Of a stretch of 64,000 nucleotides of DNA, positions 22,289 through 32,254 are shown in pieces. The notes under the pieces are model-generated. The model saw only the letters and a program-made list of their open reading frames with translations. It did not search any database and was not told where the DNA came from. Each line of letters opens with the position of its first letter. The stretch's first letter is position 1. The position numbers were made by a program, and so were the translations under genes. The DNA comes from Mycolicibacterium agri. GTDB taxonomy: Bacteria; Actinomycetota; Actinomycetes; Mycobacteriales; Mycobacteriaceae. The DNA is taken from positions 1-64,000 of the forward strand of contig NZ_PDCP01000032.1 of assembly GCF_002553505.1 (NCBI RefSeq), in the 5' to 3' direction.

Positions 22289-24138
22289 ATGGACGTGCAG
22301 GATTCGGGCTTGCAGCAATTGAATGAGCAGTGGCGCTTCGCCGTCGCGGGAGTGTTGGCGAAGACGACTCGGCGTGACCCCGCCGACCTGCCGCCGGAGC
22401 CCGAGCGGCTGCTGGATTCGCCGACCTATGAAGGCTTCCCGATCCGCGCGCTGTACACCCGCCTGGACGCGCTGCCCGAGCCGCCGCTGCCCGGCGAATG
22501 GCCGTTCGTGCGCGGCGGCGACGCGCTGCGCGACATCAAATCCGGGTGGAAAGTCGCCGAGGCGTTTCCCGTCGCAGGCCAGAAATCGGTCGCCGACGGC
22601 AACGGGGCGATCCTGGTCGCACTGACCGAGGGCGTCTCCGCACTGTCGGTGCGGGTCGGCGGGCGCGACGGCGTTGCGGCCGGCGACCTGGACCGCCTGC
22701 TCGACGGGGTGTTCCTCGACCTCGTGCCGCTGATCCTGGACGCAGGTGCCGACTTCGCGGCCGCCGCGACGACGGTGCTGCCGCTGCTGACCGACTTCGA
22801 CGACGATCAGCGCTCCCGGCTGAAGATCGACCTGGGCGCCGACCCGCTGACCGCGCCGCTGAGCCGGCGAACCGCCCCCGATGTCTCCGACGTCGTCGCG
22901 ACCGCGGCAAAGCTCACCGGCTATGCCGGGGGAGTGCGGGCGATCACCGTCGACGGACCCGCGCTGCACAACCTCGGCGCCAACGCGTCGTGGGAGTTGG
23001 CGGGCACGGTGGCCGCCGGTGTGGCTTATCTGCGCTCGCTCACCGAAGCCGGTCTCACGCCGCCAGAGGCCCTGCAGCAGATCAGCTTCCGGCTCGCCGC
23101 AGACGACGACCAGTTCATGACGATCGTCAAATTCCGTGTGCTGCGCCGCCTTTGGGCCCGAGTGGCCGAAGTGGTGGGTGCGCCCGATGCAGGCGCGGCC
23201 CGTGTGCATGCGGTCACGTCGATGGCGATGATGGCCCAGCGCGATCCGTGGGTGAACATGCTGCGCACCACGGTGGCCGCATTCGGGGCGGGCATCGGCG
23301 GCGCGGACACCGTGCTGGTGCAACCGTTCGACGCCGCCATCCCCGGCGGGATGCCAGGGACGTCAACGGGATTCGCCCGTCGCATCGCCCGCAACACCCA
23401 GCTGTTGCTGCTCGAGGAGTCCCACCTGGGGCAGGTGCAGGACCCCGCGGGCGGCTCCTGGTACGTCGAGGATCTCACCGAGCAACTCGCCGAAACCGCA
23501 TGGCAGCAGTTCCAGCAGATCGAGGCGCGCGGCGGCTTCGCCGAAGCGCGGGAGTTCATCGCCGCGGAGATCGCCGCTGTCCGGGACCGGCGCCTCGATG
23601 ACATCAGCCACCGGCGCACCGCACTCACCGGAGTCAACGAGTACCCCAACATGGCTGAACCGCCGCTGCCGCAACGGGATTCAACCAGCATCGTGCAGCG
23701 TTACGCCGCCGGGTTCGAAGCGCTGCGCGACCGCTCCGACGCGTACCTGGAGAAGACGGGGACGCGGCCGAAGGTGTTGCTGCTGCCGCTCGGCCCGCTC
23801 GCCGAGCACAACATCCGCGCCACCTTCGCCACAAACCTGCTGGCGTCGGGCGGCATCGAGGCCGTTAACCCCGGCAGCGTCGACGCCGCAGCCGTGGCCG
23901 CCGCTGTGTCCGCGGCCGGCGGGCCCGACATCGCCGTGATCTGCGGCACCGACGCCCGGTACGGGGCCGAAGCGCCCGCCGTCGTCGAGGCCGCGCGCAA
24001 GGCTGGGGTGTCGCGGGTGCTGCTGGCCGGGCCGGAAGAAGCGGTCGCCGCGGCCGATTCCAAGCCGGACGACTACCTGACGGCCAAGATCGATGCCGTC
24101 GCAGTCCTGTCGGTTCTGCTTACGCAATTGGGGGCCTG

Positions 24139-24139
<1 letters not shown>
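22289..24139 (+). CDS. mutA: Methylmalonyl-CoA mutase small subunit
   Basis: A 616-residue subunit of the heterodimeric mutase that converts (R)-methylmalonyl-CoA to succinyl-CoA. It has the family TIM-barrel region (WPFVRGGDALRD, DPLTAPLSRRTAP, MMAQRDPWVNMLR) but its C-terminal domain lacks the DXHXXG cobalamin motif (LLPLGPLAEHNIR is at the corresponding place), as expected for the non-catalytic chain. The reading frame stays open for almost 800 bases upstream, but the ATG at 22289 marks the conserved N-terminus. The stop overlaps the mutB start (TGATG), so the two are coupled. Confidence 0.97.
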
Positions 24140-26391
<2,252 letters not shown>

Positions 26392-26402
26392 CACCCGACC
26401 GG

Positions 26403-27377
26403 ATGGCTTACATCGACGATCTGGCCGCCGCGGTCCGCAACCGTGATCGCGCCGCGTTGCCGCGGGCCATCACCCTGGTCGAATCCACCAGGGCCGACCA
26501 CCGCGAGCAGGCGCAGCAGCTGCTGATGGAGCTGATGCCGGAGGCCGGCAGCGCGATGCACGTCGGCATCACCGGCGTACCCGGCGTCGGCAAGTCGACG
26601 ACCATCGAGGCGCTCGGCATGCACCTGATCGACCAGGGTCACCGCGTGGCGGTGTTGGCCGTCGACCCGTCATCCACGCGCAGCGGCGGCTCCATCCTCG
26701 GCGACAAGACCCGCATGCCGCGGCTGGCCCTGCACCCCGACGCCTACATCCGCCCGTCGCCCACCTCGGGCACGCTGGGTGGCGTCGCCAAGGCGACCAG
26801 GGAGACCATGGTGCTGCTCGAAGCCGCCGGCTTCGACGTGATCCTTGTCGAGACCGTCGGCGTCGGGCAGTCCGAGACGGCCGTCGCCAACATGGTCGAC
26901 ACGTTCGTCTTCCTCACCCTGGCCCGCACCGGCGACCAGCTGCAGGGCATCAAGAAGGGCGTGCTGGAGCTTGCCGACATCGTCGTGGTCAACAAGGCCG
27001 ACGGCGACTACGTCGTCGAGGCCAAGGCGGCAGCCCGCGAGCTGACCGGCGTGATCCGTCTCATCTATCCGCGCGAAACACTGTGGCGCCCACCGGTTCT
27101 GACGATGAGCGCGCTGGAGGGCACCGGCCTGACCGAATTGTGGGACGCCGTGCTCAAGCACCGTCAGGTGCTCACCGAGGCCGGGCAGTTCGAGGCAAGG
27201 CGCAGCGCCCAACAGGTCGACTGGATGTGGCAGATGGTGCGCGACGCCGTCTTGGACCGTGTGTTCGCCAGCCCCGAGGTTCGCAAGATCCGCGCCGATG
27301 TCGAGCGCGCGGTGCGCGAGGGCGAACTGACCCCGACGCTGGGCGCGCAGCAGATCCTCGACGCCGCGGCGGGTTGA
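26403..27377 (+). CDS. meaB: MeaB/ArgK-type GTPase chaperone of methylmalonyl-CoA mutase
   Basis: A 324-residue G3E-family GTPase. Walker A is GVPGVGKST, then the MeaB signature DPSSTRSGGSILGDKTRM, the switch region VETVGVGQSE and the guanine-specificity NKAD. It gates loading of adenosylcobalamin into the mutase and ejects inactivated cofactor; it is often mis-named an arginine transport kinase. It sits 11 bases after mutB. In M. tuberculosis the mazEF4 toxin-antitoxin pair lies between these genes; there is no room for it here. Confidence 0.97.
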   Translation: MAYIDDLAAAVRNRDRAALPRAITLVESTRADHREQAQQLLMELMPEAGSAMHVGITGVPGVGKSTTIEALGMHLIDQGHRVAVLAVDPSSTRSGGSILGDKTRMPRLALHPDAYIRPSPTSGTLGGVAKATRETMVLLEAAGFDVILVETVGVGQSETAVANMVDTFVFLTLARTGDQLQGIKKGVLELADIVVVNKADGDYVVEAKAAARELTGVIRLIYPRETLWRPPVLTMSALEGTGLTELWDAVLKHRQVLTEAGQFEARRSAQQVDWMWQMVRDAVLDRVFASPEVRKIRADVERAVREGELTPTLGAQQILDAAAG

Positions 27378-27485
27378 CCCAAACATTGCTGTCAGGTGGC
27401 GGCTCGATGGCGCTGACATGCGATGGACTAACGGATTGGTAACGGCCAGATTATTTGCCGGGGTGCCGGGTAAATTACATGCATT

Positions 27486-28760
27486 GTGAACGACAGTGAC
27501 GGTGGGAGTCGCAGCGCAACGCTCCCGCACGGCGTGCAAGGCGCAGCCGACCCGCACTTCACCTGCGCGGTGCGGGCCTTCTCCGCGATGTTTCCCGGAC
27601 CCCGCTTCGGCGGTGGAGCACTGTGCGTCTACCTCGACGGCGAACCCGTCGTCGACGTGTGGACTGGATGGTCCGATCGCCGCGGCGCCAGGCACTGGAC
27701 CGCCGACACCGGCGCGATGGTGTTCTCCGCGACCAAGGGCATGGCCTCGACGGTCATTCACCGGCTGGCCGACCGTGCGCTGATCGACTACGACGCTCCC
27801 GTCGCCGAGTACTGGCCGGAGTTCGGCGCCAACGGCAAGGACAAGATCACCGTCCGCGACATCATGCGGCACCGTGCGGGGCTCTCCCAGCTCAACGGCG
27901 TCACCAAGGCCGACCTGATGGACCACGTCAGGATGGAGGAGCGGCTGGCCGCCGCGCCGGTCAACAAGGTGCTCTACGGCAAGGCCGCCTACCACGCGCT
28001 GACCTACGGCTGGTTGATGTCGGGGCTGGCGCGGGCCGTCACCGGCAAGGGCATGCGCGAACTGATCCGCGAGGAGCTGGCCGAGCCGCTCAACACCGAC
28101 GGCCTGCATCTGGGCCGCCCGCCCGCAGGCTCGCCGACGACGGCCGCGCAGATCATCGTCCCGCAGCTCAGATACTCCAACCCGATCGTCGACCGCATCG
28201 CCCCACGGCTGGCGGCCCTGCAGTACTCCGGCGGCATCGGCGCGCTCTACTTTCCCGGCATGCGCCAGGTGGTGATGGGCGATACCCCGTTCCTGGACAG
28301 CGAGATTCCCGCGGCCAACGGGGTGGCCACCGCGCGCGGCCTGGCCAAGATGTATGCGGCGATCGCCTGCGCAGGCCGCATCGACGGCAAGCAGTTCCTG
28401 TCCACCGAGCTCGCGGCCAGCCTGCTCGGCAAGCCGAGTCTCTGGCCGGACCGGAACATCTTCTTCCCCATGGCATTTCACCTCGGGTATCACTCCATCC
28501 CGCTGCCCGGCGTGATGCCCGGTTTCGGCCATGCCGGGTTGGGGGGATCGCTCGGCTGGGCCGACCCGTCCACCGGAATGTCGTTCGGCTACGTGCACAA
28601 CCGGCTGGTCACCCCGTTCCTGGTGGCCGACCAGGCCGGGTTCGTGGCCACCGCGGCGCTACTGCGGCGCGGCGCCGCGGCCGCGCGCCGACGCGGGTAC
28701 CGGCCGGTGCCCGAGTTCGGCGCGCCGTTCATCTCCGAACCGCGTACCGTCGCCGGCTAG
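27486..28760 (+). CDS. lipL: Serine hydrolase of the beta-lactamase/esterase VIII family (LipL-like)
   Basis: A 424-residue penicillin-binding-protein-like esterase. The SxxK motif is Ser81-Ala-Thr-Lys84 (FSATKGMAS); the second motif is in the YHALTYGWLMSG stretch (Tyr), and HAGLGGS near the C-terminus replaces the KTG triad. M. tuberculosis LipL (Rv1497), at the same position, is a lipase/esterase with similar motifs. No signal peptide is obvious. GTG start; TAAATT, nine bases upstream, is a candidate -10. The stop overlaps the stop of the convergent ndh gene. Confidence 0.9.
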   Translation: MNDSDGGSRSATLPHGVQGAADPHFTCAVRAFSAMFPGPRFGGGALCVYLDGEPVVDVWTGWSDRRGARHWTADTGAMVFSATKGMASTVIHRLADRALIDYDAPVAEYWPEFGANGKDKITVRDIMRHRAGLSQLNGVTKADLMDHVRMEERLAAAPVNKVLYGKAAYHALTYGWLMSGLARAVTGKGMRELIREELAEPLNTDGLHLGRPPAGSPTTAAQIIVPQLRYSNPIVDRIAPRLAALQYSGGIGALYFPGMRQVVMGDTPFLDSEIPAANGVATARGLAKMYAAIACAGRIDGKQFLSTELAASLLGKPSLWPDRNIFFPMAFHLGYHSIPLPGVMPGFGHAGLGGSLGWADPSTGMSFGYVHNRLVTPFLVADQAGFVATAALLRRGAAAARRRGYRPVPEFGAPFISEPRTVAG

Positions 28761-30169
28761 CGCTGGGCGCCTCGTTCCCGTTCGAGCTTCTCGGCCTCTT
28801 CGACCGCGGCCAGCGCCGACTGCTGCGCCGGCCGGTTGTGCTGGTTGGCCAGCATGTCCATCGCCAGCCTGGCGTAGATCATCTGGCTGGTGATGGCCAT
28901 CTGGCCGCGGCTGTGGCTGATGAAGGTGATGAACCAGTTGATGAGCGTGGTGAACCGGTTCTTGTACCCGACGAGATAGACCAGGTGCAGCACCAGCCAC
29001 GCCAGCCAGGCGATGAAGCCGCCGAACTCCACCTTGCCGATCTGGGCGACGGCGCTGAACCGTGACACGGTCGCCATGCTGCCCTTGTCGAAGTACTTGA
29101 ACGGCGCGCGGTTGGCCGGGTCGTCCCGTCCGGCCACCGACCGCTTGATCACCGCGGCGGCGTATTTGGCGCCCTGCAGCGCGCCCTGCGCCATTCCGGG
29201 CACGCCGGGCACCGACATCAGGTCGCCGATCACGAAGACGTTCGGGTGGCCCTTGACGGTCAGGTCGGGTTCGACCACGACGCGGCCCGCGCGGTCGGTC
29301 TGGGTGCCGTCGGTCTGCTCGGCGATCATCAGCCCGAGCGGGCTGGCCTGCACGCCGGCCGACCAGACCTTGCAGGCGCAGTCGATCCGCTCCTCGTCGC
29401 CCTCTTTGTGCTTGACGGTGACGCCCGTGTAGTCGACGTTGGTCACCAGCGAGTCGAGCCTTATCTCGACGCCCAGCTTCTCGAGCCGCCGCTGCGCTAT
29501 CGCGCCCAGCTTGGGCCCCATCGGCGGGATCAATGCGCCGGCGCCCTCGACGAGGATCACCCGGCACTCGCTCGGGGTGATCGTGCGGAACGCGCCGGCC
29601 AGTGTGCGCTCGGCGAGTTCGGCGATCTGGCCCGCCAACTCGACGCCGGTCGGTCCGCCGCCGACGACGACGAAGGTCAACCGGCGTTCGCGTTCGGCGT
29701 GGTCGGTGGCCACCTCCGCGGCCTCGAACGCGCCGAGGATTCGGCCGCGCAGCTCGAGCGCGTCGTCGATGGTCTTCATGCCGGGGGCGAAGGTCGCGAA
29801 CTGGTCGTTGCCGAAGTACGACTGCTGCGCACCGGCGGCGACGATGAGGCTGTCGAACGGCACGACGGTCTGCATCGCCATCAGCTTCGAGGTGACGGTC
29901 TTGGCGGCCAGGTCGATGGCCACCACCTCGCCGAGCATCACCCGGACGTTCTTCTGCTTGCGCAGCACCAGGCGGGTGGTCGGCGCGATCTCGCCTTCGG
30001 ACAGGATGCCGGTGGCGACCTGGTAGAGCAGGGGCTGGAACAGGTGGCTGGTCGTCTTCGAAATCAGCGTGACGTCGACGTCGGAGCGCTTGAGGCTTTT
30101 AGCCGCCTGCAGACCGCCGAAGCCGGATCCGATGATCACGACCCTGTGGCGGCCCTCGGTGCGGTTCAG
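28757..30169 (-). CDS. ndh: Type II NADH dehydrogenase (NDH-2)
   Basis: A protein of about 470 residues, a single-polypeptide NADH:menaquinone oxidoreductase. The FAD-binding motif is VVIIGSGFGGLQAAK at the N-terminus, the NADH-binding motif is FVVVGGGPTGVELAG, and VFVIGDLMSVPGVPG binds FAD. The C-terminal amphipathic and hydrophobic region (AWLAWLVLHLVYLVG) anchors it to the membrane. The start is uncertain: CTG at 30169 overlaps the stop of the upstream gene and follows an AAGG site; TTG 30190 or GTG 30208 are alternatives. H37Rv has ndh elsewhere (Rv1854c), so this may be a paralogue. It is the last gene of an HTH/7-TM/Ndh run. Confidence 0.92.
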   Translation of the reverse strand: MNRTEGRHRVVIIGSGFGGLQAAKSLKRSDVDVTLISKTTSHLFQPLLYQVATGILSEGEIAPTTRLVLRKQKNVRVMLGEVVAIDLAAKTVTSKLMAMQTVVPFDSLIVAAGAQQSYFGNDQFATFAPGMKTIDDALELRGRILGAFEAAEVATDHAERERRLTFVVVGGGPTGVELAGQIAELAERTLAGAFRTITPSECRVILVEGAGALIPPMGPKLGAIAQRRLEKLGVEIRLDSLVTNVDYTGVTVKHKEGDEERIDCACKVWSAGVQASPLGLMIAEQTDGTQTDRAGRVVVEPDLTVKGHPNVFVIGDLMSVPGVPGMAQGALQGAKYAAAVIKRSVAGRDDPANRAPFKYFDKGSMATVSRFSAVAQIGKVEFGGFIAWLAWLVLHLVYLVGYKNRFTTLINWFITFISHSRGQMAITSQMIYARLAMDMLANQHNRPAQQSALAAVEEAEKLERERGAQR

Positions 30170-30900
30170 TGCGGCACCTTCGTGAACCAACGGGTCTTTA
30201 TCCGCCACGAGCGCGCCGACGCCAGCGCGAAACCGGCGCCGCACAGGCAGGCGAACAGCCAGACCAGGTTGCTTCCGGTGATCGTCTGCAGGGGGGTCAC
30301 GTACGCGGTGACGATGCGTACCACGCAGGCCAGGATGCCGCACAGCGAGGCGACCAGGTAGAAGTTGGCGATGGTGCGCGAGCGTGGGTCCCGGCGCAGC
30401 ACGAGGGTGGCCCGGATGCCGTAGGACAACAGGTAGATGAGGGTGCCGCACAGCAGCAGCCAGTACAGGTTCAGCCAGAAGTCGGTCGGGACGGTGAAGA
30501 AGTCCGCTGCGTACATCTTGGCGCCGTTACCGATCGAGAACGTCACCAGCAGCAACGGTATGCAGAGCGTGGCCGGGCGCTCCACGTACTGCTTGAACGA
30601 CCGCTGCATGGCATCGTCGTCGGCCAGCCGGCCCAGCGTGTTGTAGATGACCGCGGACGCGGCGACGATGTAGCAGTCGTGGCCGATGTAATCCTCGAGG
30701 TTCCACTTACCGGTCAGCGTGTGGAGCCAGCGGCCGAGCGTCTCCGATGCCCACGGCGACATCAGCAGCACGGCCGCGCCCTGCAGCGCGATGTTGAGGG
30801 TGGCAGCAACCTCCCACCGGCATGTCCACGTGACGCGCCGAATCCACAAACTCCATGCGATACACGCCAGCGTGATCACCAGGAGAGTTGCGAGGGCCAT
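30166..30900 (-). CDS. Seven-helix membrane protein, unknown function
   Basis: A 244-residue protein with seven predicted membrane helices (about 2-19, 31-50, 73-90, 109-127, 142-161, 178-200, 209-228). Between helices 2 and 3 is a polar loop GRWLHTLTGKWNLEDYIGHD containing charged residues. The general look recalls the membrane part of the MAB_1171c-type proteins that accompany small HTH regulators in actinobacteria, but this is a weak resemblance. It lies 37 bases after the HTH regulator gene and overlaps the start region of ndh, suggesting one transcript. The function is unknown. Confidence 0.75.
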   Translation of the reverse strand: MALATLLVITLACIAWSLWIRRVTWTCRWEVAATLNIALQGAAVLLMSPWASETLGRWLHTLTGKWNLEDYIGHDCYIVAASAVIYNTLGRLADDDAMQRSFKQYVERPATLCIPLLLVTFSIGNGAKMYAADFFTVPTDFWLNLYWLLLCGTLIYLLSYGIRATLVLRRDPRSRTIANFYLVASLCGILACVVRIVTAYVTPLQTITGSNLVWLFACLCGAGFALASARSWRIKTRWFTKVPH

Positions 30901-30937
30901 GGGTCTTGCCTTTGCGCTGAAGTGGTTCCAGCAAATC

Positions 30938-31288
30938 TTATAGGGGCGGCGCGTCCGCGCGAGGCTTCAATTCTGACAGGCGTGGCGGGCGTACGCGCCG
31001 GGTTTCCGCGGTTGCCACAGTCGCACCGGTCGACTCGAAATAGCTCTGCACTTCTTCGTGGCTCATCAGTCCAAACCGGATCTGCAGATCGGGATAGGAC
31101 AGGCCGAACCGATCGGCCACCCGCCGCAGCTCCTCGGCGTCGGGATAGCCGTCTTCCTTGATCCGGCGGTAGTACGTGCTGCTAGACACGCCGAGTGCAT
31201 CGTAGATGTCTTTGGCGTCGACCTCGCCGTCGAGAAGATAGTCGAGCAGGGCTTTGAGCTGGCGACCGTTCTCATCTGTACGTGGCAC
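30938..31288 (-). CDS. Small helix-turn-helix transcriptional regulator
   Basis: A 116-residue protein. Residues about 10-65 form an XRE/Cro-like HTH: LLDYLLDGEVDAKDIYDALG, then VSSSTYYRRIKEDG and DAEELRRVADRFGLSYPDL. The C-terminal 40 residues are basic and Pro-rich and look disordered. I choose GTG 31288 because a TACAGT -10 (31300-31295, minus strand) ends six bases before it, giving a leaderless mRNA; ATG 31309 is an in-frame alternative upstream of that element. The gene heads the cluster with the 7-TM protein and ndh. A 40-bp dyad lies upstream, next to the divergent condensation-like gene. Confidence 0.8.
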   Translation of the reverse strand: MPRTDENGRQLKALLDYLLDGEVDAKDIYDALGVSSSTYYRRIKEDGYPDAEELRRVADRFGLSYPDLQIRFGLMSHEEVQSYFESTGATVATAETRRVRPPRLSELKPRADAPPL

Positions 31289-31365
31289 GGTCTCACTGTA
31301 GACCCTCATCTCGCCATTGGGCAGCGCCATTCGGGGCCCGCAGAGGGTTGCTGAAATTGACGTAG

Positions 31366-31405
31366 GTGTCACAGTTGTGGGAGATGTCTCCCAATTTTGG
31401 GACAC
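31366..31405. promoter_or_regulatory. 40-bp dyad in divergent intergenic region, candidate operator
   Basis: The core TGGGAGA-TG-TCTCCCA (31378-31393) is a perfect inverted repeat, flanked symmetrically by GTGTC (31366-31370) and GACAC (31401-31405); all arms share one centre at 31385.5. The right half covers the expected -35 of the plus-strand gene at 31424, whose -10 TACCGT (31412-31417) ends six bases before its ATG. The divergent HTH regulator is the obvious candidate to bind here. The symmetry is directly visible; the regulatory role is inferred. Confidence 0.6.
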
Positions 31406-31423
31406 GACACGTACCGTTAGCTC

Positions 31424-32017
31424 ATGTTGATTGCAGGATTTGCCAGCAGCCCCCTCCGCATCGCCGACCACGAAGCCGCCAGCGCCCCCCAGCAGGCGGA
31501 TCTGGCGAAAATCGCCGCACCTCTGGACAGCACTCTCAGCGCCGAACTCGACGGCGCGGAATGGTATCTCGGCGTCAAAGCGGAGGAGATCCTGCTCGGC
31601 GCGCTCGGCCTGGCGATCGCCAGGACCATCGGCGAGGGCGTCGTCAGCGTCGACGTCGCAGGCCACCGCGGCGCGGTTCCGTTGGCGTGCACCTCGGCCG
31701 GCCTTGCCACCGCGACCGAGACACTGGCCGCCGTGCATCGGGCATTGGCTGCGGGCACGTCCGCTCCGAAGATCGCCGCGACGCCCCCGTCGGAGATCTA
31801 CTTCTCCTACCTGGCGCCCGATCCCGGCCTCCGGCACGCCCTCGAGCTGCGCATCTACCGCGCCGCAGGCCTGGTCCAGCTGGACTGGTGGTACGACACC
31901 CGCAGCTTCGACCGCCAGACCGTGGAGGAGCTGGCCGAGCAGCTGCCGCTGGCGCTGATCGAACTGACGTCGGAAGCGACGCCGCAGCCGGACACCCAGA
32001 TCGCCGTCGGCCACTGA
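31424..32017 (+). CDS. Stand-alone NRPS condensation-domain-like protein
   Basis: A 197-residue protein that resembles the C-terminal half of a nonribosomal-peptide condensation domain: VSVDVAGHRGAVPL corresponds to the V-D-x-E-G-H-G-R region, and EIYFSYLAP followed by LELRIYRAAGLVQLDWWYDT corresponds to the closing strands. The catalytic HHxxxDG half is absent, so it cannot be a full condensation enzyme; the protein may be a remnant or a repurposed fold. No adenylation or carrier domain is nearby. The ATG at 31424 lies six bases after a TACCGT -10 (leaderless). It is divergent from the HTH regulator across the dyad. Confidence 0.7.
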   Translation: MLIAGFASSPLRIADHEAASAPQQADLAKIAAPLDSTLSAELDGAEWYLGVKAEEILLGALGLAIARTIGEGVVSVDVAGHRGAVPLACTSAGLATATETLAAVHRALAAGTSAPKIAATPPSEIYFSYLAPDPGLRHALELRIYRAAGLVQLDWWYDTRSFDRQTVEELAEQLPLALIELTSEATPQPDTQIAVGH

Positions 32018-32022
32018 GCCGG

Positions 32023-32254
32023 TAGAATCCGAGGCATCGGCGCTGATCCGGCCATCACCGGGGAGCCTTCGGAAGAACCGTCCAGACGCATCCGACGTCG
32101 GGACGCAGTAGACCCGAACGGGTAGGCCCGTCACAGCCGTGAACGAAGCGGCGCACACTCGTGCGCAAGCGGGGTGGTACCGCGGCGCTCGCGCACCGGC
32201 GCGTCGTCGTCCCCGTGCCAAAGACGACAACTGGCATGGAGACGACGTAGGACC
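32023..32254 (+). ncRNA. ileS T-box leader (actinobacterial, translational, ultrashort stem I type)
   Basis: The 237-base gap before ileS holds a T-box. The T-box motif AGCGGGGTGGTACCGCGG (32168-32185) contains the TGGT (32175-32178) that pairs with the NCCA end of uncharged tRNA. Candidate Ile specifier triplets ATC are at 32046-32048 and 32054-32056 in a short GC-rich stem. TAGAAT at 32023-32028 is a strong -10, so the RNA starts near 32035. No U-run terminator is present; the region just before the GTG contains GGAG, as in actinobacterial T-boxes that control translation by sequestering the ribosome-binding site. Uncharged tRNA-Ile would open the site and raise IleS. Confidence 0.9.

Noticed and set aside
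26670..28598. 642-codon minus-strand frame opposite meaB and lipL
   Set aside because: Spans two well-supported genes antisense and shows no protein-like motifs.
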